In this document: positions 19,172 through 28,311 of the stretch, in pieces
Layout: every line of letters begins with the position of its first letter
Numbering within the stretch: position 1 is the first letter of the stretch
Assembly: GCA_000814665.1 (NCBI GenBank)
Contig: JWIH01000010.1
Location: forward strand, 1 to 64,000
Length of the DNA: 64,000 bases
Direction: 5' to 3'
From: Pseudoalteromonas flavipulchra NCIMB 2033 = ATCC BAA-314
GTDB lineage: Bacteria; Pseudomonadota; Gammaproteobacteria; Enterobacterales; Alteromonadaceae
Position numbers and translations under genes: made by a program
The notes under the pieces: generated by a model
The model's database searches: none
What the model was told of the DNA's origin: nothing
The model's input: the letters and a program-made list of their open reading frames with translations, nothing else

Positions 19172-19471
19172 AATGATATTCGCATTAAAATTTAAAGACT
19201 TTCATTAGCATAAAGAAAGCGTAGTGATTTGTGAAATCAATACTTTGAAAATGTTCCAGAAATTGTAAAACGGATGTAGGCGAGGAAGTTGTTGCGAGTG
19301 ATGGAAAGTGTGCTATTCAACATAGGAAACAGGAAGGTTTCGAGTATCAGGCGTGTCTGAGTTAAATTTGGGATAGGGTGTTTTTGAAGGCTGTATTACG
19401 ATTGCTTTTCAATGATAAATACAGTAGTGATAAAAACAACAGTACTAGCTAACAGATCAAAAGGAGTCAAA
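19172..19471. other. Divergent intergenic region
   Basis: 300 bases between the decarboxylase gene and the YncE-like gene, which run in opposite directions. Only the AAGGAG ribosome binding site before 19472 is clear. No inverted repeat or known operator was recognised. Confidence 0.5.
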
Positions 19472-20467
19472 ATGAGATTGGTTAATTATGTTGTGTATGT
19501 GTTCTTATTTGGGTGTTTAATCAGCTTCCCTTCATGGGCTGATACAAATAACTTGTCGGGAACATTGGTTGTTGTAAATAAAAAGGGGGACTCGGTTGAT
19601 TTCATCGATCTTAGCAGCCGAAAAATTAAGCTGACGCTCGCAACCGGCAGAGGACCACATGAATTAGCAATGAGTGCCGACGGGCATACGGCTGTTGTCA
19701 CTAATTATGCACGTGGCAATAGTCTAAGTGTTTTTGACGTTCGGCAAGCAAAAAAAGTAAAAACCATTGATTTGTCTCGTTATCCAAGGCCACATGGCGT
19801 GTTGTTTTTAAAAGACCAAAAACGCGTTGCAGTATCGTCTGAAGGCTCCGACAGTGTGGTAATCGTTGATATAGAGTCGGGGAAAATTGATAAAGTAATA
19901 GCAACAGAGCAAAGAGGCTCTCATATGGTGGCGCTGCCGGCGTCTAGCGAGCGTGTTTACACCACAAATATGCGCGCAGATTCAGTGTCTGAATTAGATG
20001 TAAAGTCAGGTGCCTTACTTCGCAAAATTTCAATGCCAAAAGTACCAGAGGCTATCACCATAAATAAAAGTGGCTCAGAGCTCTGGGTTGGTAGCAACGA
20101 TGATGGCTTAGTTACCGTGTTTGATGTAGCAAATGAGCGTATAATTAAGCAATGGAAAGGCTATAGCTTTCCATACCGTGTGTTACTTACCCGCGATGAG
20201 CAGTTTGCTGTGATCCCAGACTATAGGAATCACACCCTTGATGTGATCGATGCAATGCACAAAGAAAAGCTGCGTCAAATAAAGTTTGAGCCGGGAACAG
20301 GACCAAAAGGCGTGATCCTCCATCCAGACGATCGCACTTTATTTTTATCCGCTTACCAAAAAAATAAGGTCCTTGTTATAGATATTGTATCTGGCAAAAC
20401 CTTATTTGAACTCCCTGCTGGTAACGGACCAGATGGAATAGGGTATTCAGCAGTGGTATTGCCTTAG
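19472..20467 (+). CDS. Secreted YVTN/YncE-like beta-propeller protein
   Basis: A 331-residue periplasmic protein with a signal peptide ending in FPSWA|D. The mature part is a run of YVTN-type propeller blades with the pattern GTLVVVNKKGDSVDFIDL, HGVLFLKDQKRVAVSSEGSD, VYTTNMRADSVSELDV, ELWVGSNDDGLVTVFDV and GPKGVILHPDDRTLFLSAY. The start at 19472 is chosen because AAGGAG precedes it and the signal peptide begins there; an in-frame ATG 60 bases upstream lacks both. YncE-like proteins are secreted propellers with poorly known roles, in some cases DNA or metal/heme-related binding. No neighbour clarifies its job. Confidence 0.75.
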   Translation: MRLVNYVVYVFLFGCLISFPSWADTNNLSGTLVVVNKKGDSVDFIDLSSRKIKLTLATGRGPHELAMSADGHTAVVTNYARGNSLSVFDVRQAKKVKTIDLSRYPRPHGVLFLKDQKRVAVSSEGSDSVVIVDIESGKIDKVIATEQRGSHMVALPASSERVYTTNMRADSVSELDVKSGALLRKISMPKVPEAITINKSGSELWVGSNDDGLVTVFDVANERIIKQWKGYSFPYRVLLTRDEQFAVIPDYRNHTLDVIDAMHKEKLRQIKFEPGTGPKGVILHPDDRTLFLSAYQKNKVLVIDIVSGKTLFELPAGNGPDGIGYSAVVLP

Positions 20468-20501
20468 GCTAGCCATCACGTCGATACGAATGTGGCGTGA
20501 A

Positions 20502-20524
20502 GTAGGAGCTGCTTTACGCAGCGA
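20502..20524 (+). repeat. REP-like element, singlet
   Basis: GTAGGAGCTGCTTTACGCAGCGA: a GTAG head followed by a GCTGC/GCAGC hairpin, the plan of REP elements mobilised by RAYT (TnpA-REP) transposases. It lies in the 149-base gap between the convergent yncE-like and nth genes and shares its head and loop (TTTACGC) with the array at 41.4 kb. Confidence 0.65.
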
Positions 20525-20616
20525 GCTGTGTTTTCATATCGCTTGAACAATTTTACGAAACAACAAATTCACGGTAACCACCACAAATAAAAGTTGTGCT
20601 TATGCTAAAACAAAGA

Positions 20617-21252
20617 TTAGCTATCAGTCTTCTCTTTAAACTCACACAAATCTTCAATCAAACAGCTGCCACACTTAGGTTTACGCGCGGTGCACACATA
20701 GCGGCCATGAAGGATTAACCAGTGGTGGACATCCACTTTAAATTCTTTTGGTACAACCTTTTCTAGCTTTTGCTCGACTGCCACCACATCTTTACCCATG
20801 GCAAACTTGGTGCGATTGGAGACGCGGAATATATGGGTGTCTACGGCAATTGTCGGCCAGCCAAAAGCGCAGTTTAGTACCACGTTGGCGGTTTTGCGAC
20901 CGACCCCCGGCAGTGCTTCTAGTGCTTCACGGTTTTCAGGAACTTCGGAGCCGTGTTTGTCGACGAGGATCTGACACATTTTATAGACGTTATTGGCTTT
21001 TGAATTAAATAAACCAATGGTTTTGATATAGTCTCTTAAGCCTTCAAGGCCAAGCTCAAGGATCTTTTCTGGTGTGTTGGCAACAGGGAAGAGTTTGCGC
21101 GTTGCTTTGTTCACTCCAACATCAGTGGCTTGTGCTGAGAGGGTAACGGCAACTAAAAGCTCGAATGGTGACGAGTATTCTAGCTCAGTTTCTGGGTGCG
21201 GATTTTCGTCCCTAAGTCGCGTGAGTATTTCTATACGTTTTTGTTTATTCAT
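20617..21252 (-). CDS. nth: Endonuclease III, DNA glycosylase/AP lyase
   Basis: A 211-residue base-excision repair enzyme that removes oxidised pyrimidines and cleaves the abasic site. The helix-hairpin-helix LPGVGRKTANVV holds the catalytic Lys120, and VDTH holds Asp138. The C-terminal [4Fe-4S] ligands Cys187, Cys194, Cys197 and Cys203 (C-X6-C-X2-C-X5-C) are complete. Numbering matches E. coli Nth exactly. It is the last gene of the rnf operon, 99 bases after rnfE, a conserved arrangement in gammaproteobacteria. Confidence 0.97.
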   Translation of the reverse strand: MNKQKRIEILTRLRDENPHPETELEYSSPFELLVAVTLSAQATDVGVNKATRKLFPVANTPEKILELGLEGLRDYIKTIGLFNSKANNVYKMCQILVDKHGSEVPENREALEALPGVGRKTANVVLNCAFGWPTIAVDTHIFRVSNRTKFAMGKDVVAVEQKLEKVVPKEFKVDVHHWLILHGRYVCTARKPKCGSCLIEDLCEFKEKTDS

Positions 21253-21351
21253 AAGATTTACTTGCTAAATTCGATGACGGTAGCATGCAGTTACTTTCAT
21301 TAAGCAGCGATAGTGACGGTATCGCTGCAAATTGGCATTATTATTACCGCA

Positions 21352-22050
21352 TTAGTTTAAGTTAGTGACCCGTGCTCTAGGACCTTTTACTTCTTCGGCT
21401 GTTGGCGCTGCTTTGGCTTTGAGCTGAGCGTCGATAATGTTTTTAGCGGCAATCAAAAAACCAAGGCCCAAAAAGGCGCCTGGTGGCAGGATTGCAACTA
21501 AAAATTGATGATCGAATGAGAAGATCTCAATACGCAATACACTTGCCCAGTTGCCAAGGAGTAGCTCGGCACCATCAAATAGTGTTCCTTGACCAATCAA
21601 TTCGCGCATTGCACCCAGTACAAATAGCACCAGTGCAAAACCCAGTCCCATCATTAAACCATCCCAAACCGATAACAGCGGACTATTCTTCGAAGCGAAT
21701 GCCTCGGCACGACCAATAATGGCGCAGTTGGTCACGATCAACGGAATAAATATACCAAGGGATTGATACAGACCAAAGGTATAAGCGTTCATGAGTAGTT
21801 GAATAACCGTAACAAAGGCGGCGATGATCATCACAAAAACAGGAATACGAATGTCTTTTGGCACCCAGTTTCTCACCACCGATACGGTAAAGTTAGAACC
21901 AACCAGTACCAGTAATGTGGCAATACCAAGCCCTAACGCATTGGTTACCGTTGAAGTCACCGCAAGGAGCGGACATAGGCCCAAAAGCTGTACCAGTGCT
22001 GGGTTATTTTGCCATGTACCTTCTTGAAAGAGCGATTTTAACTGACTCAT
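21352..22050 (-). CDS. rnfE: Rnf complex subunit E (RsxE), membrane
   Basis: A 232-residue integral membrane subunit of the Rnf ion-translocating ferredoxin:NAD+ oxidoreductase (or SoxR-reducing Rsx complex). Six hydrophobic helices, the [18 protein letters not shown]-terminus, the [13 protein letters not shown] motif and the C-terminal [16 protein letters not shown] are typical. The TNCA motif mirrors that of RnfA, which is its inverted homologue. The start at 22050 gives an ATGA overlap with the rnfG stop; a longer in-frame start is less likely. Confidence 0.95.
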   Translation of the reverse strand: MSQLKSLFQEGTWQNNPALVQLLGLCPLLAVTSTVTNALGLGIATLLVLVGSNFTVSVVRNWVPKDIRIPVFVMIIAAFVTVIQLLMNAYTFGLYQSLGIFIPLIVTNCAIIGRAEAFASKNSPLLSVWDGLMMGLGFALVLFVLGAMRELIGQGTLFDGAELLLGNWASVLRIEIFSFDHQFLVAILPPGAFLGLGFLIAAKNIIDAQLKAKAAPTAEEVKGPRARVTNLN

Positions 22051-22682
22051 TGCGACACCTCGCAAGTATTAGGCGCGTTAAATAGCGCATCAAAATGAGT
22101 TTTGGCAAACCATGCGGCCTGATTTACCGAGGTTACCACAGCGCGTGGGGTAATGGTTGCACCGGTAAATGAATCAAATTGACCGCCGTCTTTTTTCACA
22201 TTCATTTTAGGGTCTGCTTCCCCTTCAACTTGAACACCGTTGAAAGTCGTTACCCAAGCCGACTTTGCCAGCTCTACCTTATCACCAAGACCCGGAGTTT
22301 CTTCATGGCGCGTCACACGCACACCTGAGATCAGACCTTGTCTATCGACAGCGGTTAAGACATCGATATTGCCACTGTAGCCTTTCGGGGTGATATGTCT
22401 CACTAAAAGAGCCGAGGGTTCGCCATTGAGTCTGGCTCTGTAAATTGTGTGCGGGCCGCCTGGGCCGAGTTCTAAGGTGTTGCTGGTGGTGCAATCCAAA
22501 TACAAAGTATTGTCGTACTTATCTGCTGCAATCACCTGAGAAAGTAGTTGCATCAGGTGCTGTTGCTCTTGGTTGGCAATTTTATCTTTGGTGAGGTCAT
22601 TAATCAGTGCGACCGCTCCTGTTGTTGCTAGTGCAAATGCCGCGAGGATGAGGCCATTTTTCTGCATCGATTGAATTATCAT
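22047..22682 (-). CDS. rnfG: Rnf complex subunit G (RsxG), FMN-carrying
   Basis: A 211-residue subunit with one N-terminal membrane helix ([18 protein letters not shown]) and a periplasmic flavin domain. FMN is covalently attached to a Thr in the S/T-G-A-T motif, here within [14 protein letters not shown] near residue 175. Conserved [14 protein letters not shown] and [13 protein letters not shown] match the family. Start and stop both overlap neighbouring rnf genes by four bases (ATGA), showing tight translational coupling. Confidence 0.95.
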   Translation of the reverse strand: MIIQSMQKNGLILAAFALATTGAVALINDLTKDKIANQEQQHLMQLLSQVIAADKYDNTLYLDCTTSNTLELGPGGPHTIYRARLNGEPSALLVRHITPKGYSGNIDVLTAVDRQGLISGVRVTRHEETPGLGDKVELAKSAWVTTFNGVQVEGEADPKMNVKKDGGQFDSFTGATITPRAVVTSVNQAAWFAKTHFDALFNAPNTCEVSQ

Positions 22683-23740
22683 GATTTTGCTCCATGACCA
22701 TAAGTACGAGGCTGAGTGTAATGATCGATAAGTGGCACTGCCATATTCATGATCACAACTGCAAATGCAACGGCGTCTGGATAGCCACCAAATTGGCGAA
22801 TCACATAGACAGTAAAGCCGATTGCCGCGCCGTAAATCAGGCGACCTAAGTTAGTGGTAGAGGCCGACACCGGATCGGTGGCAATAAAAAAGGCACCAAG
22901 CATAGCGCCGCCACTTAACAAGTGGAATAGGGTGCCGGGCTCTGACTCAGGGGCAATGATATAGCCAATTGCGCTAGCAAGGCCAAGACTGGCAATAAAG
23001 GCCACTGGAATATGCCAGTTGATCACTTTGGCTTTTAGCAGATAAAGACCACCTAGCAAAAAGGCGAGGTTAACATATTGCCAACCAAGTCCCGCAAGCG
23101 CTCCAAAACCCTGCTTACTCATCGCCTCATTCACGGTTAAGCCTTGTGAGACAGCGGTTTTTACCGAGTCTAATGGCGTTGCACCAGTCGCACCGTCAAT
23201 CACGCCTGCACGCCATACGTCAAGTGTAACACCTTGGCTGGTGGACTCGGTAAAGATCATTGCGAGTTGGTCGACAAAGCTTAGCGACTCTAGCGTGAGC
23301 GCTTGAATAGGTGACCACGAAGTCATTTGTACAGGGAAGGAGATCAGCAATAATACATAGGCCGCCATGGCCGGGTTGAAAAGATTAAAGCCTAGGCCAC
23401 CGTATAGCTGTTTTACAATAGCGATGGCAAAAAATGCACCAATGACGGTTATCCACCAAGGGGCTAGCGGCGGAATACTGATGGCCAGCAGCACAGCGGT
23501 GAGCCAAGCACTGCCGTCGCTGAGGCTGGGCCATATCGCTCGACCTCTTAGCTTTAGCACTAGCGCTTCAGCAAGGCTTGCGGTAATAAGCGCCAAAGCC
23601 AACTGGATCAATACACCAAAACCAAAATAGTAGGTTTGGACTAAGATCCCGGGAATACAGGCTGCCATGACGGTCATCATGATTTTGTTGACCGACTTAT
23701 GGCTATGATTGTGCGGGGATGAGGCCATGGTTAGTTTCAT
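22679..23740 (-). CDS. rnfD: Rnf complex subunit D (RsxD), FMN-carrying membrane protein
   Basis: A 353-residue membrane subunit with about nine helices and the characteristic N-terminus (MASSPHNHSHKSVNKIMMTV). FMN attachment is predicted at the Thr of DGATGATPLD near residue 187. GGAMLGAFFIATDPVSAS and the C-terminal FGGYPDAVAFAVVIMNM are family signatures. Its start overlaps the stop of rnfC by four bases. Confidence 0.95.
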   Translation of the reverse strand: MKLTMASSPHNHSHKSVNKIMMTVMAACIPGILVQTYYFGFGVLIQLALALITASLAEALVLKLRGRAIWPSLSDGSAWLTAVLLAISIPPLAPWWITVIGAFFAIAIVKQLYGGLGFNLFNPAMAAYVLLLISFPVQMTSWSPIQALTLESLSFVDQLAMIFTESTSQGVTLDVWRAGVIDGATGATPLDSVKTAVSQGLTVNEAMSKQGFGALAGLGWQYVNLAFLLGGLYLLKAKVINWHIPVAFIASLGLASAIGYIIAPESEPGTLFHLLSGGAMLGAFFIATDPVSASTTNLGRLIYGAAIGFTVYVIRQFGGYPDAVAFAVVIMNMAVPLIDHYTQPRTYGHGAKS

Positions 23741-26565
23741 GACGGTTCATTTCCTTCTTGTTCTTTCGCTTGCTTCTTCGCTTTTGCTCTCGCAATTGCG
23801 GCTTTAACGGCGGCTTTTTTACGTGCTTCAGGGCTAAGTGCTTGTTGCTGCTCAGATGTGCCCTCAGCACCTTGCTCTGTACGGCTGGAGTCTGTTTCTG
23901 ATCCCGCCGTTGGCTCATTTGTTTCTTCGCCTTGCTCACTCACGCTTTCGCCAGCTTCTTGTGCCTCTTTAGCGGCTTTTTTGGCCTTAGCTCTGGCAAT
24001 TGCGGCGGCAACGGCAGCTTTACGTGGATCTTCCTCGGCGCTTGCCGTTGGAGCGGCTTCTGCTTGTTCGCTCACGCTTGCGCCTGCTTCTTCAGCCTCT
24101 TTAGCTGCTTTCTTGGCCTTAGCTCTGGCAATTGCGGCGGCAACGGCAGCTTTACGTGGATCTTCGTCAGCACTTTCCGTTGAGGCGGCTTCTGTTTGTT
24201 CGCTCACGCTTGCGCCAGCTTCTTCCGCCTCTTTAGCTGCTTTCTTGGCCTTAGCTTTGGCAATTGCGGCGGCAACGGCAGCTTTACGTGGATCTTCGTC
24301 AGCACTTTCCGTTGAGGCGGCTTCTGCTTGTTCGCTCACGCTTGCGCCAGCTTCTTCAGCCTCTTTAGCAGCTTTCTTGGCCTTAGCTCTGGCAATTGCG
24401 GCAGCAACGGCGGCTTTGCGTGGATCTTCCTCGGCGCTTTCCGTTGGAGCGGCTTCTGCTTGTTCGCTCACGCTTGCGCCTGCTTCTTCCGCCTCTTTAG
24501 CTGCTTTCTTGGCCTTAGCTCTGGCAATTGCGGCGGCAACGGCGGCTTTGCGTGGATCTTCCTCAGCGCTTTCCGTTGGAGCGGCTTCTGCTTGCTCGAC
24601 TGTGCTCTCGCCTGCTTCTTCAGCCTTTTTAGCAGCTTTCTTGGCCTTAGCTCTGGCAATTGCGGCAGCAACGGCAGCCTTTTTATCGCTTGGCGCTGCA
24701 TTGGCTTCAGGTTCAGCTGTGTCTTCTGCGGCTGCTTTTTTGGCTTTAGCCTGGGCGATTGCAGCAGCTACGGCTGCCTTTTTATCATCTGTTGCTGCTG
24801 GCTCAGACTCAGGTGACGCTTGGGCTGCGGCCTTTTTCGCCTTTGCACGGGCAATGGCGGCGGCTACTGCATCTTTTTTATCTGTGCTTTCAGGCTGATC
24901 AGTTTTTTCTTCTTTATATTTACGCGCCTGCGCTTTGCGTTTTGCACGCTCTTCAGCAATGGCGCTGTTATCCGGCTCTAATTCGCCATTCTCACCTCGT
25001 TTGGCTTTGGCGCGTGCAATCGCAGCTTGGACCGTGGATTTATCTGACTGCTTATCTTTAACGCGTGAGAGTGCTTCTTGTACTTTTTCTTTATCTGCGG
25101 CTTTTGGTGCAGCGCCCGCCGAACGGCGTTTATGTTTATTTTGGCGTTCTTCTTGTTCGCGCTCTAAGCGCTCTTTTCTTGCCTCAAAACGTTCTTTAGC
25201 ACGCTCAGCTTTGACTTGTTCAAGCTTTTGTTCGCGAATGTCGGCTTTGGCTACACGATAGTATTGCACTAAGGGGATTTCGCTTGGACAAACATAAGAG
25301 CACGCACCGCATTCGATACAGTCAAAGAGGTTGTATTCCTCTAATTTTTGGTACTCTTTGCCTTTAGCAAACCATTGTAACTGCTGTGGTAATAAGCTTT
25401 GAGGGCAGGCATCTGCACAGGCACTACAGCGAATACATGCCTTTTCGTCCCCCGGGATCGCAAGTTCTTGGTTGTCTGGCGCGAGTATACAGTTGGTGGT
25501 TTTGACCACAGGGATCCTAACAGATGGCAAGGTAAAGCCCATCATTGGACCGCCCATGACGACGCGCTGCGCCTCTACTGGCGTAAAGCCTTGTGAGTCT
25601 AGCAGGTGCTTTATTTCAGTGCCGAGTAAAGCCCACACGTTACTTGGCTGACCAATGGTATTACCGGTCACGGTAACTACACGCTCAATAAGGGGTTTAC
25701 CCTCAAAAATAGCTTGCCAAATTGCGAACAGTGTTCCAACGTTCTGCACCAGTACGCCGATATCCGCTGGTATTCCAGCACTTGGTACTTCTTTGGAAGT
25801 TAATAGCTTGACCAGTTGCTTTTCACCACCAGAAGGGTATTTGGTTGGCACACTACGGACTAAGATATCCTGATTATGCTGAGCCGCTGCGGTGATCGCC
25901 GCAATGGCTTCAGGTTTATTATCTTCAATGCCAAATAGCACTTTTTGTGGCTTCAATATACCTTGTAGCACTTCGACGCCTGCGATGATTTCTTTGGCGC
26001 GCTCACGCATCAAACGATCATCGGCTGTAATATATGGTTCGCACTCAATGCCATTGACGACTAAAAACTCAATGGGCTTTGGGCTGTCTGCTTTGACATA
26101 GGTTGGGAATCCCGCACCGCCCATACCGGCAATACCAGCTTGGTGGATAATATCGATAAGCTGTTTGTTATCAAGCGTGCTAATGTCGCTAATTGGGTTC
26201 AGTGGTGTCCACTTATCTTCACCGTCTGGGCGCAAAATAATACTGAGCTCAGGTAGCGCGGATGGATGCGCCGACGGCATCGGCTTTATCGCTTCAATGG
26301 TGCCAGATGTGGGAGCGTGGATGGGCAGTGACCAGTTCGTGCCGGGAGCCGTCAATGCTTGACCCTTAAGGACGTGATCGCCAGAGTTAACCAACAGGCT
26401 ACCATTGGCACCAATGTGCTGCTTTAGGGGCAGAATTAGTTTATCAGGCAAAGGTAAACGAGCAATCGGTTGTTGGTTGGATAATGTCTTTTGCTCTGGT
26501 GGATGGATGCCACCTGGGAACTGCCACAGTTTTCCACTTTCTATTTGTTCAAGTAATGTTTCCAC
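23737..26565 (-). CDS. rnfC: Rnf complex subunit C (RsxC) with long Ala/Lys repeat tail
   Basis: Peripheral subunit of 942 residues that binds FMN/NADH and iron-sulfur clusters and couples soluble donors to the membrane part. The N-terminal KLWQFPGGIHPPEQK, a GGAGFPTYVK nucleotide motif (~150) and two [4Fe-4S] motifs, CIRCSACADACP (~376) and CIECGACSYVCP (~415), are complete. From about residue 460 the protein is a low-complexity helical tail with ten AVAAAIARAKAKK motifs, six of them in perfect 44-residue register. E. coli RsxC (740 residues) has a shorter tail of the same kind, so this is an expansion. It overlaps rnfD and follows rnfB by nine bases. Confidence 0.95.
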   Translation of the reverse strand: METLLEQIESGKLWQFPGGIHPPEQKTLSNQQPIARLPLPDKLILPLKQHIGANGSLLVNSGDHVLKGQALTAPGTNWSLPIHAPTSGTIEAIKPMPSAHPSALPELSIILRPDGEDKWTPLNPISDISTLDNKQLIDIIHQAGIAGMGGAGFPTYVKADSPKPIEFLVVNGIECEPYITADDRLMRERAKEIIAGVEVLQGILKPQKVLFGIEDNKPEAIAAITAAAQHNQDILVRSVPTKYPSGGEKQLVKLLTSKEVPSAGIPADIGVLVQNVGTLFAIWQAIFEGKPLIERVVTVTGNTIGQPSNVWALLGTEIKHLLDSQGFTPVEAQRVVMGGPMMGFTLPSVRIPVVKTTNCILAPDNQELAIPGDEKACIRCSACADACPQSLLPQQLQWFAKGKEYQKLEEYNLFDCIECGACSYVCPSEIPLVQYYRVAKADIREQKLEQVKAERAKERFEARKERLEREQEERQNKHKRRSAGAAPKAADKEKVQEALSRVKDKQSDKSTVQAAIARAKAKRGENGELEPDNSAIAEERAKRKAQARKYKEEKTDQPESTDKKDAVAAAIARAKAKKAAAQASPESEPAATDDKKAAVAAAIAQAKAKKAAAEDTAEPEANAAPSDKKAAVAAAIARAKAKKAAKKAEEAGESTVEQAEAAPTESAEEDPRKAAVAAAIARAKAKKAAKEAEEAGASVSEQAEAAPTESAEEDPRKAAVAAAIARAKAKKAAKEAEEAGASVSEQAEAASTESADEDPRKAAVAAAIAKAKAKKAAKEAEEAGASVSEQTEAASTESADEDPRKAAVAAAIARAKAKKAAKEAEEAGASVSEQAEAAPTASAEEDPRKAAVAAAIARAKAKKAAKEAQEAGESVSEQGEETNEPTAGSETDSSRTEQGAEGTSEQQQALSPEARKKAAVKAAIARAKAKKQAKEQEGNEPS
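23955..24690 (-). repeat. 132-bp tandem repeats coding the RnfC tail
   Basis: Six copies with a 132-base period, seen as the recurrent GGCCTTAGCTCTGGCAATTG at 23983, 24115, 24247 (one base different), 24379, 24511 and 24643. Being in frame (44 codons), gains and losses of units keep the protein intact. Copies differ by only a few bases, which points to recent or continuing duplication or gene conversion. Confidence 0.9.
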
Positions 26566-26574
26566 TTAAACCTC

Positions 26575-27129
26575 TTAATCAATCTGTGTCACAGGAATGG
26601 CATCTAACTGCCACTTCCACGTTTGCTTGGTCTGTGCAACTGGGATCATATCAATACAATCGACCGGGCAGGGCTCGACACACAGATCGCAGCCTGTGCA
26701 CTCGTCGATGAGCACGGTGTGCATTTGTCTGGTTGCACCAACGATAGCATCCACGGGGCAAGCTTGAATGCATTTGGTACAGCCAATACATTCGTCTTCA
26801 CGAATGTAAGCCACCTTCTTGACCGGCTCTGCGTCTTCTCCGCCAGCCAAAGGCTTTGCTTCTACGCCCATTAAGTCCGCCAGTTTTTTCACTGTTGCTT
26901 CACCGCCGGGAGGGCATTTATTTACGTCATCGCCATTCGCAATCGCTTCAGCGTAAGGTCGACAGCCGGGATAGCCACACTGGCCGCATTGAGTTTGTGG
27001 CAGAATGGCGTCTATCTGTTCAACAATTGGGTTGCTTTCAACTCGGTATTTCACTGCGGCATAGCCAAGCACAATACCAAAAATAAGCGCCAGCGCACCC
27101 AGCGCAAGTAATGCGTAAAGTAATGTCAT
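26575..27129 (-). CDS. rnfB: Rnf complex subunit B (RsxB), ferredoxin-like
   Basis: A 184-residue subunit with an N-terminal membrane helix ([21 protein letters not shown] shortened here to its core) and three iron-sulfur regions: [16 protein letters not shown]...KCPPGG (a 4Fe-4S domain), then [12 protein letters not shown] and [12 protein letters not shown], an 8-Fe ferredoxin fold. It passes electrons between ferredoxin and the membrane subunits. It follows rnfA by two bases and precedes rnfC by nine. Confidence 0.96.
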   Translation of the reverse strand: MTLLYALLALGALALIFGIVLGYAAVKYRVESNPIVEQIDAILPQTQCGQCGYPGCRPYAEAIANGDDVNKCPPGGEATVKKLADLMGVEAKPLAGGEDAEPVKKVAYIREDECIGCTKCIQACPVDAIVGATRQMHTVLIDECTGCDLCVEPCPVDCIDMIPVAQTKQTWKWQLDAIPVTQID

Positions 27130-27131
27130 AT

Positions 27132-27713
27132 CTAAAACTTAACCAATCCAGAAAAGCCCATAAACGCAAGCGACATAAGTCCTGCGGTGATCATCGCTAT
27201 CGATGCGCCTTTAAAGGGTGTCGGCACGTCAGCGACAGCTAAACGCTCACGCAAAGCGGCAAATAGCACCAAAACCATAGAAAAGCCAACCGCAGCGCCA
27301 AAACCATAGACTGCAGACTCTAAAAAGGTGTGGTCTTTTTTGATATTAAGTAGTGCGACGCCTAGTACAGCGCAATTGGTGGTGATCAAAGGTAAGAAAA
27401 TCCCCAGTAACCGATACAAGGTTGGACTGGTTTTACGCACCACCATTTCCGTAAATTGTACAACTACCGCGATAACCAAAATAAAGCTCATTGTTCTTAA
27501 AAAAGTGAGATCGAGCGGCAATAAAATATACTGATTGACCAAGTAGCTGGTGACTGAAGCTAGCGTAAGAACAAAGGTGGTCGCTAACGACATTCCCACT
27601 GCGGTATCCAATTTTCCAGATACCCCCATAAATGGACATAAGCCCAAAAATTGGACTAAAACGAAGTTATTCACCAGCACTGTGCCAATGAGCAACAAAA
27701 TGTATTCGGTCAT
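27132..27713 (-). CDS. rnfA: Rnf complex subunit A (RsxA), membrane
   Basis: A 193-residue membrane subunit with six helices, the first gene of rnfABCDGE-nth. [19 protein letters not shown] at the N-terminus and [13 protein letters not shown] are near-invariant family motifs; the Cys residues of these two motifs coordinate a membrane-embedded iron-sulfur centre in characterised Rnf complexes. The ATG is preceded by a purine-rich GAGGCAGGA. The operon promoter should lie in the 600-base gap upstream but was not identified with confidence. Confidence 0.96.
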   Translation of the reverse strand: MTEYILLLIGTVLVNNFVLVQFLGLCPFMGVSGKLDTAVGMSLATTFVLTLASVTSYLVNQYILLPLDLTFLRTMSFILVIAVVVQFTEMVVRKTSPTLYRLLGIFLPLITTNCAVLGVALLNIKKDHTFLESAVYGFGAAVGFSMVLVLFAALRERLAVADVPTPFKGASIAMITAGLMSLAFMGFSGLVKF

Positions 27714-27814
27714 TCCTGCCTCTATAACTTATTCACTTTATGCGGGTTTTCCCGTCAAATCGAGGTGATAGTTAACTGTATTAAAGAACTTACTAGGTGC
27801 AAGTTTTGACTGGA

Positions 27815-27851
27815 TTTAATTCTGCTAAAAATACTTTTTAGTAGAATTAAA
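27815..27851. other. 17-bp AT-rich hairpin upstream of rnfA
   Basis: TTTAATTCTGCTAAAAA and TTTTTAGTAGAATTAAA pair over 17 positions with a single G-T pair and a three-base loop. It lies about 100 bases before rnfA in the gap between the GGDEF/EAL gene and the rnf operon. It could be an operator, an mRNA structure or a terminator without a separate U-tract. Confidence 0.6.
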
Positions 27852-28271
27852 CCGATAGCACCGTTCCGCTTTGAATTTTTTAAGTGAAAACATGTGCCTT
27901 GCTATCATTTAAGCGAGCCTCTCAAATAGTGTGAGGCTGTAGCTTGTCATGTAATGCTGACAGTTTTCATTCAGTTATTAGCAAGTAATCCTAATTCAGA
28001 GTTTGCTTATCAGGCTAAATATATGAGCTTTTAGCAATAAAATCATGGTGATAGAGTGATGTTTATTGCTAGATCTTGGATTACCGCTAGCGCCGAAATA
28101 ATCTTCAAGCTTATCTTTGTGAACTTCTTAGATCGCATGGATAAATTTGAATGATAATTCCTGCCAATAGTAACACAGATTGTAACTGGTGTGGCAAATG
28201 ATAGTGTACGAAAGTCAGCGCAATGGCTGCGGGAAAGGGAAGGGCAAACCAGTTGCCCTTGGCACTTTCGT
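27852..28271. other. Gene-free stretch upstream of rnf operon
   Basis: Holds a 6-bp AGCCTC/GAGGCT hairpin near 27916-27938 and an open frame of 85 codons on the minus strand that has no family resemblance or ribosome binding site. Nothing else was recognised. Confidence 0.4.
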
Positions 28272-28309
28272 TGAACTTGGATAAGGGGAGAATTATCCAA
28301 GCTCAGGTT
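28272..28309. mobile_element. Collapsed MITE relic forming a hairpin after the GGDEF/EAL gene
   Basis: TTGGATAAG...AATTATCCAAGCTCAGGTT contains the inner left end and the complete right end of the 195-bp MITE with almost all of the interior missing. The two ends pair as CTTGGATAA/TTATCCAAG (9 bp, 8-base loop). It lies 2 bases past the stop of the minus-strand GGDEF/EAL gene and may now act as a transcript end. Assignment to the MITE family is by similarity of about 17 bases. Confidence 0.5.
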
Positions 28310-28311
28310 TC

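Noticed and set aside
23858..24898. Long open frame of 346 codons on the plus strand opposite rnfC, rich in Ala/Ser/Leu.
   Set aside because: It is the antisense shadow of the repetitive rnfC tail: its repeats follow the 132-bp period and stops are avoided because of the coding-strand bias. No ribosome binding site.
28043..28300. Open frame of 85 codons on the minus strand between the GGDEF/EAL gene and rnfA.
   Set aside because: Begins inside the hairpin relic, lacks a ribosome binding site and any recognisable motif.
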